From Leptolyngbya sp. PCC 6406 (GTDB lineage Bacteria; Cyanobacteriota; Cyanobacteriia; Phormidesmidales; Phormidesmidaceae), in contig NZ_KI913949.1 in the NCBI RefSeq assembly GCF_000332095.2, positions 5,232,814-5,296,813 on the forward strand: DNA of 64,000 nucleotides. Reading direction: 5' to 3'. The translations under genes were made by a program, and so were the position numbers. The notes under the pieces are model-generated. The model saw nothing but the letters and a program-made list of their open reading frames with translations, did no database searches and had not been told where the DNA came from. Shown piece after piece: positions 8,193-17,040 of the stretch; within the stretch, counting starts at the first letter, position 1; each line of letters begins with the position of its first letter.

Positions 8193-9101
8193 ATGGCATT
8201 TGTTTCTATGGAAAGTAAAGTTAGATCTCTGAGTAGAAAAATCTGCAATGGACTGGCCAAGTCTCCTGCTCTCCACTGGGGCAAGCATCATTGGGAACTC
8301 AACCAAAAAAATCGAGATTTACCGCTTACAAAAATCGGCAAAATTCAGGTTGGACTATACATTATCCTCAAGGATTATGCAGTAGGAGATTTCCCTCCTA
8401 AGTTTGAAGATCAGACAAAAGCATACGAAGCCGAAATAAATTCTCATTTCAATATCCCCGGAAGACTGGCGGAGGTTAATTTAATGCATGAAATGAGAAA
8501 ACCATTTTGGTTTTCTTATGGCATCCCTTATATCAAAGATTTTCTGTTTTTGATAGAGTCTTTTAGACGATGCAGCATACGTCCAAATAGCAAAATCCTT
8601 GAACTTGGTTGCGGCTCGGGTTGGATGTCTGAGTTTTTTGCCCTAATGGGATTTTCAGTATTTGCATCAACCATTTCTGAATATGATATTCAACAGGTAG
8701 AGAAGAGAATTGCAAGCTTGGACTCCAAGCAGATTCCCTTTAATCTTCGGTGCTGCTCTGCGCCGATGGAGTCAGTGGATAAGATTTTGAAGGATGAGCT
8801 GCCCTTTGATGTCGTGGTTGTTTATGAAGCTCTACATCATGCCTATGACTGGCAAAAAACTCTTGAAGCTGCCTATGCCTCCTTGGAAAACGGAGGATGG
8901 TTTTTCATTTGCAAGGAACCCAATGTCATGCACACATTTGTGTCCTATCGTTTGGCGAAGATAACAAATACCCATGAAATTGGAATGAGCAGACAAGAAC
9001 TAGAGTCTTACCTCTCCAATATTGGATTCCAGAAAATAATCCATCTAAAGCATAAGTTTAATTGGCTTTTTAATGCTCATTGGATAGCGGCACAAAAATA
9101 A
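8193..9101 (+). CDS. class I SAM-dependent methyltransferase, AT-rich
   Basis: The protein has 302 residues. The SAM-binding motif I reads ILELGCGSGWMSEFF (about residues 137-151), followed by a methyltransferase-11-like region with DVVVVYEALHHAYDW (about 207-221) and LENGGWFFICKEP. The first 130 residues are not recognisable beyond an alpha-helical character. The gene is visibly richer in A+T and has different codon use from the GC-rich genes on both sides, suggesting recent acquisition. Its place between a sugar transferase and an O-antigen ligase suggests glycan or glycolipid methylation, but this is inferred from context only. Confidence 0.82.
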   Translation: MAFVSMESKVRSLSRKICNGLAKSPALHWGKHHWELNQKNRDLPLTKIGKIQVGLYIILKDYAVGDFPPKFEDQTKAYEAEINSHFNIPGRLAEVNLMHEMRKPFWFSYGIPYIKDFLFLIESFRRCSIRPNSKILELGCGSGWMSEFFALMGFSVFASTISEYDIQQVEKRIASLDSKQIPFNLRCCSAPMESVDKILKDELPFDVVVVYEALHHAYDWQKTLEAAYASLENGGWFFICKEPNVMHTFVSYRLAKITNTHEIGMSRQELESYLSNIGFQKIIHLKHKFNWLFNAHWIAAQK

Positions 9102-9149
9102 TTTTAAGGCATTTATCTTGGATCTTTTTACACGTTTGGAATTTATCTT

Positions 9150-11690
9150 GTGATACGTTTGACTTGGAAGCCCCCGATATCTTCTTCTACAGTTTTGGGC
9201 CTATGCTGGGTGGCCTTGGCTCTCTTTGCGGGGATTTCCCTCAGCTACTACCGGATGGTGGAATGGCCGGTGATTCTCCTGTGGCAGGGGGCATTTGGGG
9301 GGGTTCTGGGCTGGTTGATTTGGCGGCTGCGACGGTTTGATCAGCCCTTTTATCCCTTAGGCTATGGGCTGGACTGGCTGGTGGGCATCACCCTGGTGGG
9401 GTTGGCTCTGTCGTCGGGCTTTGCCCTTTTTCGGCCTGTGGCGCTGTGGCAGTTGGCCTTGGTGATCAGCTATGTGCTACTGGCCTATGCGCTGCGAAAT
9501 GGTTTGGGGTCGGGGATGTTGACGGTGCGGACCCTGTGGCGCGGACTTGCGATCGCAGCTAGCCTCAGCGCTGTCATCAGCTTGGCCTACTGGCGTCCCA
9601 GTGTGGACATGTTCACCAGTGGCGACTTTGGCAGTGCAGTCCGGAATCCCCAACCCCTGGGCCATCACAACTTTGTGGGGGGATATTTTGCCCTGGCATT
9701 GCCCTTAGTCGTGGCCTTGGCGATTGCGGAACGGGGCTGGCGGCGCTGGCTCGGGGTTCTGGGGGCGGGGGTAATTTTTGTGGCCCTGTACGTGAGCGGT
9801 TCTAGGGGAGCCGCCCTGGGGTCGGTGGTTTGGGTGGCGGTCACAGTGCTGAGCCGATTGTGGCGGCGGCGAAATGCCCCGCGCTATCAAACTGGGTTGG
9901 GGCTAGGGATGTTGGGACTTGCGATCGCAGGTTTACTCGCTAACCCTCGGGTGCGGCAGACGCTCCAAGCCCTAGGGGGCGGCGGCGCAGATAGCCTTCT
10001 AGACTTTTCTGGTGTCGATGGTCCCCTGATCGATCGCGTATTCATGGCCCAGGCGGGGTTGAATATGCTGGGGAATCGCCCCTGGCTAGGGGTGGGACCG
10101 GGAAACATTTCGCGCCTGTTCAACCTGTACCGTCCGATTGAGATGGGCAATGGGCTAGACCACGTACAACAACTCCATAACACCCCCATTCATCTGCTGG
10201 GGGAACTGGGCTGGCTGGGGTTGGGGCTCTATAGCGCGTGGATTGGGATCATGGGCTGGCTGGGGTGGCGACTGTGGCGGCGACTGCCAGCGGGGGCAGA
10301 CCAGACGCTGCTCTTTGGCCTGGGGGGTAGCGGCTTGGCCTATGGTGTCTCCAGCCTGACCGACTACCAGCTTGAAAATATTCCCATTGCCCTGACCCTG
10401 GTGAGTGGGGGGGTACTGCTGGTGGTCTTAGCGGAACGCAGCCCCTTGGAAAATCCGGCTCCCCTGCCCACGCTCCTACGGCGGGAAGCCAGTTTGGTCG
10501 TGCTAGCTGCGATCGCACTGCTGTTGCGGATCTGGCTCCCCTTTGATCTGGCCCTAGCCTTGGAAAGCTTCGCGACCCATAACGTTAACGAAGGACAATT
10601 ATCCGAGGCCCATCAAAAGTGGCTGCAAGCAGCAGATATTGTGCCCTGGGATCCCACCGCTGCGGCCCTCGCGGCCCAAAACCTGATCGAGGTGGAACCT
10701 GTGATCGAAAACCTTGAGGATCAAGCCTCCGTCCGCGAGAGCATTTTGGAAAACCTGAAGGCGGCCTACGAAGCAGCGCCCTATGACGCCTACTTCAACA
10801 ACAATTTGGCGGTGCGGCTGCTGACGGAAGATCCTGCCCAGGCGGAAATTTTTGCCCTTCGGGCGGCGCAACTGCTACCCCGCACCCTGAACTATCCCTA
10901 TTACCTGCTGGGGCTGACCTACCTCATCCAAAACAAGGTGGAGGCCGCCGTTACCGCCTTTGCCCTAGAGGGGCTGATCAGTCCCGGCTTTACCGCCCTG
11001 CCCTTTTGGACGGAGGAAGCATTTCAGCCCCTACTCCCCGCTGTGGTGGATAAGACACTGGTGCTCTACAACGCTCTCTTGACGAAACTGGCTCCAGATC
11101 AGGAGGGATATGCCTTTCTCTATGAGCAGGCCCAACTGTTGCGCTGGTGGCATGATCAGCCCCCTCTGCCTCCGATCGCGGGGGTGATACCACGCCCTCT
11201 GGTGCAGGCTCTCCTGGCGGCAGAAACCGATCCCGCCGCTGCCTTAGAGACCCTCAACAGTGCGATCGCAACGGCCCCCGACAATGTGGCACTGAAAATG
11301 CTACAAGCTTGGATTGACCCCGATAGCTACCTGGAAGACCTCCTGGCCCTTTCCATTGATGAGCAGGAAGCTGCCGCTATGAAGGACCATATCCAGGCCA
11401 ATCGCACCGTCCAAGACTGGTTGCGATCGCTAACAGAACCCAGCCTCATCCGCAAACGCCAGGGTCTAGCCTTTGCCTACCGCAATCGCAACGCCAACAA
11501 CATTGACCTGATTCTGCAACCCGGCCCCCTCACCACCTATTCCCTGGTGGATCTCCTCGGCCTTTTTGGCCAGTGGCCCCGCGAGTTTCCCCCGCTAGAT
11601 CAACTGGTGGAAGCCATCAAAGCCTCGGACCTTGGCCTTGTCCACCCCACCCGCAATGGGTATCGTTTGCCAGAGCCGAGTTGGGAATAG
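9150..11690 (+). CDS. O-antigen ligase/polymerase-like membrane protein (Wzy_C) with C-terminal TPR-like region, paralog 1
   Basis: The protein has 846 residues and apparently starts at GTG 9150. About 11 membrane segments fill residues 10-450, with the Wzy_C-type signatures GHHNFVGGYFALALPL, YVSGSRGA and the periplasmic loop WLGVGPGNISRLF with HVQQLHNTPIHLLGELG, then SLTDYQLENI. The C-terminal 370 residues are soluble and helical with TPR-like units. Related proteins ligate or polymerise lipid-linked glycans at the outer face of the inner membrane. The next gene is a clear paralog with the same layout, indicating tandem duplication. Confidence 0.88.
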   Translation: MIRLTWKPPISSSTVLGLCWVALALFAGISLSYYRMVEWPVILLWQGAFGGVLGWLIWRLRRFDQPFYPLGYGLDWLVGITLVGLALSSGFALFRPVALWQLALVISYVLLAYALRNGLGSGMLTVRTLWRGLAIAASLSAVISLAYWRPSVDMFTSGDFGSAVRNPQPLGHHNFVGGYFALALPLVVALAIAERGWRRWLGVLGAGVIFVALYVSGSRGAALGSVVWVAVTVLSRLWRRRNAPRYQTGLGLGMLGLAIAGLLANPRVRQTLQALGGGGADSLLDFSGVDGPLIDRVFMAQAGLNMLGNRPWLGVGPGNISRLFNLYRPIEMGNGLDHVQQLHNTPIHLLGELGWLGLGLYSAWIGIMGWLGWRLWRRLPAGADQTLLFGLGGSGLAYGVSSLTDYQLENIPIALTLVSGGVLLVVLAERSPLENPAPLPTLLRREASLVVLAAIALLLRIWLPFDLALALESFATHNVNEGQLSEAHQKWLQAADIVPWDPTAAALAAQNLIEVEPVIENLEDQASVRESILENLKAAYEAAPYDAYFNNNLAVRLLTEDPAQAEIFALRAAQLLPRTLNYPYYLLGLTYLIQNKVEAAVTAFALEGLISPGFTALPFWTEEAFQPLLPAVVDKTLVLYNALLTKLAPDQEGYAFLYEQAQLLRWWHDQPPLPPIAGVIPRPLVQALLAAETDPAAALETLNSAIATAPDNVALKMLQAWIDPDSYLEDLLALSIDEQEAAAMKDHIQANRTVQDWLRSLTEPSLIRKRQGLAFAYRNRNANNIDLILQPGPLTTYSLVDLLGLFGQWPREFPPLDQLVEAIKASDLGLVHPTRNGYRLPEPSWE

Positions 11691-11740
11691 AGTTTTGAGT
11701 TTTGAGTTTTTAATTTTGAGTTTTGTTTGAATTAAGCCGT

Positions 11741-11801
11741 CGTAGCGTGGGTTGAGCCCTGAGAAACCCACGAAGAGGCTTGCTCAAAGTTCATGCAGGA
11801 T
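11741..11801 (+). repeat. interspersed hairpin repeat, copy B
   Basis: CGTAGCGTGGGTTGAG..AAACCCACG, then AAGAGGCTTGCTCAAAGTTC and an ATG, matches 2919-2982. In both places the ATG can start the following gene. Immediately upstream (11691-11735) is an AT-rich run of TTTTGAGTTTTGAG units, similar to 33612-33640. Confidence 0.72.
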
Positions 11802-14555
11802 CCCTCCTATATGTCCAGCCTTCGTAACACCCCCCATGCTGACGCTCCCCTCCTGGCCCGGTTGCTGGCGGTGCTCTACGGTATCTGGACGCTGTTGCCC
11901 AATAGCAATAGCTGGATGGTGGGCTGGCCCTGGGTGGTGATTTGGCAGGGGGCGGTGCTGCTGCCTAGCCTATGGTGCCTGTGGCAGGGCTGGTATCAAC
12001 CCAGATCCCGCCTTGCCCTGGGCTTTGGCTGGGATCGATGGATGGGGGTGGCGGTGCTGGCGCTGGGGATTTCGACCTGGGGGGCGCTGTTTCCCGCCCA
12101 ATCCCGCTGGCAGGCAATGGCGGCCTTGGGGGGATTGGCGGCGGTCTATGGCATCCATGGCTGGCTGCAAACGCCCGTCGCCCCAGCGGCACGGCGGCGG
12201 CGGTGGATGGGACTGGTACAGGGTCAGGGGGGACTTGCGATCGCGTTTATTCTCCTCAGTTTGAGTTTGTGGACCGTCCAGACCTACCTGCCGGAGCAGC
12301 AGCACCTCCAGGATCTTGCCGCCGCTGGGGTAGAGCGGCGGTTTAGCCTCAACCTGCTGGATGTGCGGAACTGGTATCCCCTGGGACACCAGAACTACGT
12401 GGCAGGGTTTCTGGTGCTGAACCTGCCGCTACTGGCGGGGCTAGCCTGGGCGACACCGGGGCGGTGGCGGGGACTCTGGCTAGCGGGGTTGGGGTTGGGG
12501 CTGGTGGATCTCTACACCACGGGCTCCCGTGCCGGGGGGCTGGGGCTCCTGGGAGCCTTCGCCGCTGGGGCGCTGTTTCTCGCTGCCAGCCGTCCCTGGC
12601 CCTGGCGGTACTGGCTCCTGGGGGGTGGGGCCGCACTGGGGATGGGTCTGGTGGGGCTCGTGACCAATGCCCGCCTGCTGCGATCGCTCCAGGCGGTGCT
12701 CAGGGGAGATTTCGCCAGTGGCGAGCTGGCCTACCGCTGGATCACCATCGCAACGGGTTGGCGCATGGGGCTGGCCCATGTCTGGACCGGAACGGGGCTC
12801 GGGGCGGTGCCCCTGGCCTACCAGGGCTATCGTCCAGTTTGGGCGGGGCGAGAGGCGGAGCTGATTCACCAACTCCACAACACCCCGATCCAACTGTGGG
12901 CGGAGCTGGGCCTCTGGGGTGTGGGGCTGCTGCTGGTTGCGATCTCACTTATCCTAGGGCTGGCCATCCGCTGGCTGCGATGGTCTAGGACTAGCCCAGA
13001 GGGGGCATTACACCCCTTAGAGTCAGGGGCGGCGTCCCCAATTCAGGAAAAGGATCAGCCCCCAACCGAGGGAACCCAGACCGCCCAAATCCCCGTAGTA
13101 CACTCGCCGCCGCTGGTGGGCAGTTTACTGGCAGGATTAGCGGGCTACGGAGCCGTCAGTCTGACGGATTATCAACTGGACAATATTGCCATCAGTGGTA
13201 GCTTGGCCCTCTTTCTCGCCCTACTGCTACGGGCGATGCCTCAACAGTGGGGAGAAGCGAGAGAAGCGGGTAAAACTGGGGACAGTCCTGTGGGACTGGA
13301 AACGGCTGAACCGCAGGAACTGGCCCCTCCCGGACGGGGGCAGCGGCGCGTGGTGCTGGGGTTGGCGGGACTCCTCTTGGTGCTAACCCTCGGACTGATT
13401 CCCAGTCATCGCGCCTGGAGTCTCTCCAGCAGCGGCTTTGCAGCGCTGGAAGCGGGGCAAATCAACACCTTTGTCACCCGACTGACCCAGGCCCATCGCC
13501 TTGCCCCCCACGAACCCTACTACCCCTACCAATTGGGGTGGAATTTGGGGGAACGGAGCCTTCAGGCAGATATTGACGAGGCCGAACGGGAGCGTTTGCG
13601 GACAGATGCGATCGCGTGGTTTGAAATTGCCATCGCCCAAGCCCCCCAATTGGAATTTGGCCACTCAAATCTAGGCTGGCTGTTGGGCAATAGCGATCCC
13701 ACCGCCGCTGCCACCGCATTCATGCGCGCCTTGGAACTGGTTCCCGCCAAACCGGGGGTCGCCTTTGGCTTAGCCCTGCAACTCTTTGCCGCCCAACAGC
13801 CCACCCTAGCGGAAAACGCCCTGGTCCTCGAAGCTCTGCGCCATCCCCAATTTCTCACCAGTCCCCTCTGGCGGCAGGAGGACTTTGCGGCGGTGTATCC
13901 CCGAATCATGGCGCAGGTCTTGGCACAGCAGGACCAATGGTTAGGGGATCCGGCCCTAGATCCGGCCCTTGCCGCCCACCTCCACAGCGTGCGCGGAGCC
14001 CTGCACTGGTGGCAAGGAGATGGTGCTGCCGCCCAGGCAGACTGGGCCGCCATCGATAATTCAGTCGGGGTGGCCCTGGCCAAACTGACCACAGAAGGGA
14101 CCGTGGATCCCCTACTGCTGGCCCCATCGGGTAACCCCATTGTCTTGACGGTGCAAGCTTGGCTGCAACCAGAGCAGCGGAGATCGCGCCTTGCCCAAGC
14201 CTGGGCCGCAAATCCTGCCCTAGACAGTAGCTGGGCCGATGCCCTTGCCCCTCCCGGTCTATTGAATGCGCTGGAAGCCACCATGGCGGAGGCATCTGAC
14301 TTTCTCGACTGGGTAAAAAATACCGCCCCCACCGTGCAACAGCGCCATGAGCGTCTGGGCTTTGGGGTCTTGATGCGCCACATCGATGGCCCCCAACCCG
14401 TGGACTACTGGTTTCAGGTAAATAATGTGGTGACGACCACCCTGCTCCAGCCGCTGTTCCCCTCTCCGGCGTTCCTCCCCGCCTTGGACGAAGCGCTACA
14501 ACCGCTGCATCAAACTGCCATTGCGGCCATCCAAGTCGCCTTGCCACCATCCTAG
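11793..14555 (+). CDS. O-antigen ligase/polymerase-like membrane protein (Wzy_C) with C-terminal TPR-like region, paralog 2
   Basis: The protein has 920 residues. It shares with the preceding gene LGHQNYVAGFLVLNLPLLAG, TTGSRAGGLG, TGLGAVPLAYQGYRP with LIHQLHNTPIQLWAELG, and SLTDYQLDNIAISGSL, followed by a long soluble helical tail with TPR-like repeats (about 545-915). A charged cytoplasmic/periplasmic insertion (about residues 400-435) is not in paralog 1. ATG 11793 is inside a repeat; ATG 11811 (MSSLRN) is the likelier native start. The stop codon TAG 14553-14555 coincides with the end of a MITE. Paralogs may act on different glycans. Confidence 0.88.
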   Translation: MQDPSYMSSLRNTPHADAPLLARLLAVLYGIWTLLPNSNSWMVGWPWVVIWQGAVLLPSLWCLWQGWYQPRSRLALGFGWDRWMGVAVLALGISTWGALFPAQSRWQAMAALGGLAAVYGIHGWLQTPVAPAARRRRWMGLVQGQGGLAIAFILLSLSLWTVQTYLPEQQHLQDLAAAGVERRFSLNLLDVRNWYPLGHQNYVAGFLVLNLPLLAGLAWATPGRWRGLWLAGLGLGLVDLYTTGSRAGGLGLLGAFAAGALFLAASRPWPWRYWLLGGGAALGMGLVGLVTNARLLRSLQAVLRGDFASGELAYRWITIATGWRMGLAHVWTGTGLGAVPLAYQGYRPVWAGREAELIHQLHNTPIQLWAELGLWGVGLLLVAISLILGLAIRWLRWSRTSPEGALHPLESGAASPIQEKDQPPTEGTQTAQIPVVHSPPLVGSLLAGLAGYGAVSLTDYQLDNIAISGSLALFLALLLRAMPQQWGEAREAGKTGDSPVGLETAEPQELAPPGRGQRRVVLGLAGLLLVLTLGLIPSHRAWSLSSSGFAALEAGQINTFVTRLTQAHRLAPHEPYYPYQLGWNLGERSLQADIDEAERERLRTDAIAWFEIAIAQAPQLEFGHSNLGWLLGNSDPTAAATAFMRALELVPAKPGVAFGLALQLFAAQQPTLAENALVLEALRHPQFLTSPLWRQEDFAAVYPRIMAQVLAQQDQWLGDPALDPALAAHLHSVRGALHWWQGDGAAAQADWAAIDNSVGVALAKLTTEGTVDPLLLAPSGNPIVLTVQAWLQPEQRRSRLAQAWAANPALDSSWADALAPPGLLNALEATMAEASDFLDWVKNTAPTVQQRHERLGFGVLMRHIDGPQPVDYWFQVNNVVTTTLLQPLFPSPAFLPALDEALQPLHQTAIAAIQVALPPS

Positions 14556-14672
14556 TGGTCTGTCAGCCCTGATTTTGTGGGTATGACTGTTCTTGGCATG
14601 ACATCCTTACGGTGCATTGCTTCGCGAATGCACCCTACGGCACTCACAAAGGCGAAGTTGACAGACCACTAG
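14552..14672. mobile_element. MITE-like element, family B, overlapping the stop codon of the Wzy_C paralog 2 gene
   Basis: This 121-bp element has perfect 14-bp terminal inverted repeats, CTAGTGGTCTGTCA and TGACAGACCACTAG. Imperfect pairing continues to about 33 bp (TTTGTG.GT in register). The TA inside each CTAG end fits the TA target duplication of the IS630/Tc1-mariner group. The interior has a hairpin (GGTGCATT..AATGCACC). No transposase is present. Confidence 0.82.
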
Positions 14673-14687
14673 GAACCACCGCTCCAC

Positions 14688-14739
14688 GTTACTTTAGAGA
14701 CAGAGACCGTAACTTTAGAGACAGAGACCGTAGAGACAG
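14688..14739 (+). repeat. short tandem repeat, 21-bp unit
   Basis: Two units of GTWACTTTAGAGACAGAGACC (14688-14708 and 14709-14729) are followed by a partial unit GTAGAGACAG. It lies between MITE B and a decayed gene. Confidence 0.75.
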
Positions 14740-14761
14740 CGCTTCATCCCCAGGATTTTCC

Positions 14762-15102
14762 ATGGTGCAGGCCATTGCAGTCACCCAGGCCATTACCAAT
14801 CTTCAGGACGCCCATGAGCAGTTGGGACTGTCTCCCGAACCGGATCCTGACTTCTTTCTCGAATGGCAAACAGAACTGCCGGACCTGAGCCCAGAGCAGC
14901 AGCAAGCCCTGGATGTTATCGCGATCGCTATCTCACCTATTCCGCAGATGGAGCCATTGAAGACTACCTATTTCTCAAGCTCCATCGGGGTTCCCCGGCC
15001 CGGTACGCCCTCTCCCACAAGTTCACCTTATTATCAGACGCCCACCACAACCTCTACCAAGTTGCCCGCATCCTCAAACACCTCACACACCCAACAGGAT
15101 GA
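14762..15102 (+). pseudogene. frameshifted fragment of a conserved cyanobacterial protein
   Basis: From ATG 14762 the frame reads MVQAIAVTQAITNLQDAHEQ and then FFLEWQTELPDLSPEQQQALDVI, which resembles the N-terminus of a widespread uncharacterised cyanobacterial family. At a GCGATCGC site near 14921-14928 the sensible reading passes to another frame (RDRYLTYSADGAIEDYLFLKLH) and ends at HLTHPTG with a stop at 15100-15102. The original frame continues with a Ser/Thr/Pro-rich nonsense-like stretch to 15193. I interpret this as a decayed gene with a frameshift at the HIP1 site. The family assignment is from memory of the pattern and is uncertain. Confidence 0.5.
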
Positions 15103-15210
15103 GTTCACCCTACTAATATTTCAAAGCAAAGCAATCAGAGATTTGCTTGATCATGCATTTTACAGACTCGATTTGGTAGATTTGAGGCATTGATTGGGCT
15201 CAGTTGACCT

Positions 15211-15837
15211 ATGACTGTTGCAGTCGATCCAGCAATTCAACAGAAGCCACTTAGCGTTGACGAGTTTCTCGCTCATTATGGCGGCGATAACCGCTACGAG
15301 CTGATCGACGGAGAGGTGTTCGACTTGGAACCCACAGGCTTACATGAGGAGGTTGCAGCCTTCATCACGAAGAAGATCTGTGTCCAGATCGACGGAGCAG
15401 GTTTACCTTGGTTTGTCCTTCAACGTGGACTGTTGCGCCCTTCTAACACTGGCATGACGGCATTTCGTCCTGACATCGCAGTTGTCGATCAAGGTGAACT
15501 GGCCAAGGAGCCACTTTGGTCTGACCAGTCGATCTTGACTCTAGGCACTTCAATTAAATTTGTGGCGGAAGTTGTGAGTAGCAACTGGCAAAATGATTAT
15601 GCTCGTAAGCTTGAAGACTACGCGGCGTTAGGCATCCTCGAATATTGGATTGCAGACTACGCAGGATTAGGGGGTACTCGACACATTGGGAAGCCCAAAC
15701 AACCTACCCTCTCTATCTGTACGCTAGTAGATGCAGAATATGAAATTCAGCAGTTTCAAGACCATCAGACTATTATTTCTTCAACTTTCTCAGATTTGAA
15801 ATTGACAGCCGAACAAGTTCTGAGGGCTGGTAGGTAG
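15211..15837 (+). CDS. Uma2-family (DUF820) putative endonuclease
   Basis: The protein has 208 residues with the Uma2 pattern: NRYELIDGEVFDLEPTGLHEEVAAFI, TAFRPDIAVVDQ, KFVAEVVSSNWQNDYARKLEDYAALGILEYWIADY (the E-x-S/NW-D-x-K core) and a terminal strand pair. It diverges from the Uma2 gene at 3459, so the two are not a recent duplication. It follows a pseudogene and MITE in an accessory segment. Its cellular role is unknown. Confidence 0.88.
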   Translation: MTVAVDPAIQQKPLSVDEFLAHYGGDNRYELIDGEVFDLEPTGLHEEVAAFITKKICVQIDGAGLPWFVLQRGLLRPSNTGMTAFRPDIAVVDQGELAKEPLWSDQSILTLGTSIKFVAEVVSSNWQNDYARKLEDYAALGILEYWIADYAGLGGTRHIGKPKQPTLSICTLVDAEYEIQQFQDHQTIISSTFSDLKLTAEQVLRAGR

Positions 15838-16045
15838 AACGATCTCTACATGGGAACTCGAACACTTAACGGTAGCGGGCCGTCGTTTGAGCCTCAAGCA
15901 CTGGTTGAGATTGATAGCGATTGTTGTTGTACTCTCAGGCTCAATCGCCCTCACCTCACTAGAATGTTGTAGAAAGCGATCTGATAGGCTTCAAGGGCAT
16001 ATCATTTTTACGCAGCACGGTTTGTCACAATTGGCCTTGATGGGT

Positions 16046-16993
16046 TCAATCGTTCCATGCAAAGGGCTGATTCACCTCTCCTGCAATCTCCTCAAAGACA
16101 CTCAATTGCTCAGCAGACAATTCACGCTGCCATCGTAGATCCAACTTAATTGCAATGTCGGTCTTTGCATAATAGGAATCTTGATCAGCTTTACTACCAC
16201 CTGTAGAGATATCTCCTCGATATCTGCGAATTAATGTGTAGGTACCATCATTACCTGAAATGTCATGATGATCGTGCTTCCAATATTCCAGCATTGAAGG
16301 CATAAAGCTCATATCCAAAAATTCACATAGCTCTTGAGTAACTCGATGGGGGTCACTGGCAAGTTCTTCATATCTAATCTGAATTTTACTCCCGGAATCG
16401 AAACTATCGAAGAATTTTAATCTGTCCTGCGTTTTCCGAACCCAATCATGGGCTGCTTTTTCCATACCCCAATGACCATATTTTCTGAGAAACGAGTTAA
16501 TCACTGCACGGCCATCACGAACCAAATGGATCAGTTTACCCTGGAGTTTTCCAGATTTAAATTCCTGAGCATCTAGTCTTTTCTGAACCCAATGTCGGGA
16601 TTTACTAGAATCGACAAAAACGTCTTTCATGGAAAGTTTTGAGAACATATAGGAATATGGGTTAAATATTTCATTTTTGCCAATAAAGCTTCTAAGTTTC
16701 TTCTCAAATCGAAGGGGAATATAGGGATTGATACGTGTATCGCCTAACACAGCAGCCAGTCGTTCTATACCTTCGATGCCAAAGGTATTCTCCCAAAAAT
16801 CAGAAGTCATATTGACGCAGTCTAGAGGTTTTGACTTGCGATATCGATTAGGAAGACCAACCAATTCTCCTGCGGAGAAACAGGCAGGATTACTGCCTAG
16901 AATTAAGGCCAGTAAACTCGAACCTGAATGCCCACTAGAAACAATAAAAGCTACTTTTTTAGCTTCAGATTTTTGAGATATGGTTTTAGGCAT
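16046..16993 (-). CDS. sulfotransferase-family protein, AT-rich
   Basis: The protein has 315 residues. The PAPS 5'-phosphosulfate loop is recognisable near the N-terminus (SSGHSGSSLLALILG, about residues 19-33), and the 3'-phosphate site is HLVRDGRAVINSFLRKYGHWG (about 158-178, split by short gaps). It would move a sulfuryl group from PAPS to a hydroxyl on a carbohydrate or other acceptor. It is more AT-rich than the polysaccharide genes upstream and opposite in strand, pointing to separate acquisition. Sulfated exopolysaccharide is common in cyanobacteria, so glycan sulfation is a reasonable inference. Confidence 0.85.
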   Translation of the reverse strand: MPKTISQKSEAKKVAFIVSSGHSGSSLLALILGSNPACFSAGELVGLPNRYRKSKPLDCVNMTSDFWENTFGIEGIERLAAVLGDTRINPYIPLRFEKKLRSFIGKNEIFNPYSYMFSKLSMKDVFVDSSKSRHWVQKRLDAQEFKSGKLQGKLIHLVRDGRAVINSFLRKYGHWGMEKAAHDWVRKTQDRLKFFDSFDSGSKIQIRYEELASDPHRVTQELCEFLDMSFMPSMLEYWKHDHHDISGNDGTYTLIRRYRGDISTGGSKADQDSYYAKTDIAIKLDLRWQRELSAEQLSVFEEIAGEVNQPFAWND

Positions 16994-17040
16994 TATCTTT
17001 CTCCCACAAAAATTCTGTTAAGAGGCTGCTTGAGAAGTAT

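Noticed and set aside
13562-14383. Minus-strand 273-codon open frame opposite the Wzy_C paralog 2 tail
   Set aside because: Antisense to a clear coding region; Cys/Arg/Ser-rich nonsense with no recognisable domain.
15850-16138. Short plus-strand frames between the Uma2 and sulfotransferase genes (for example an 83-codon frame with a hydrophobic start)
   Set aside because: They overlap the end of the sulfotransferase gene, and neither alternative frame has a convincing ribosome site or family pattern.
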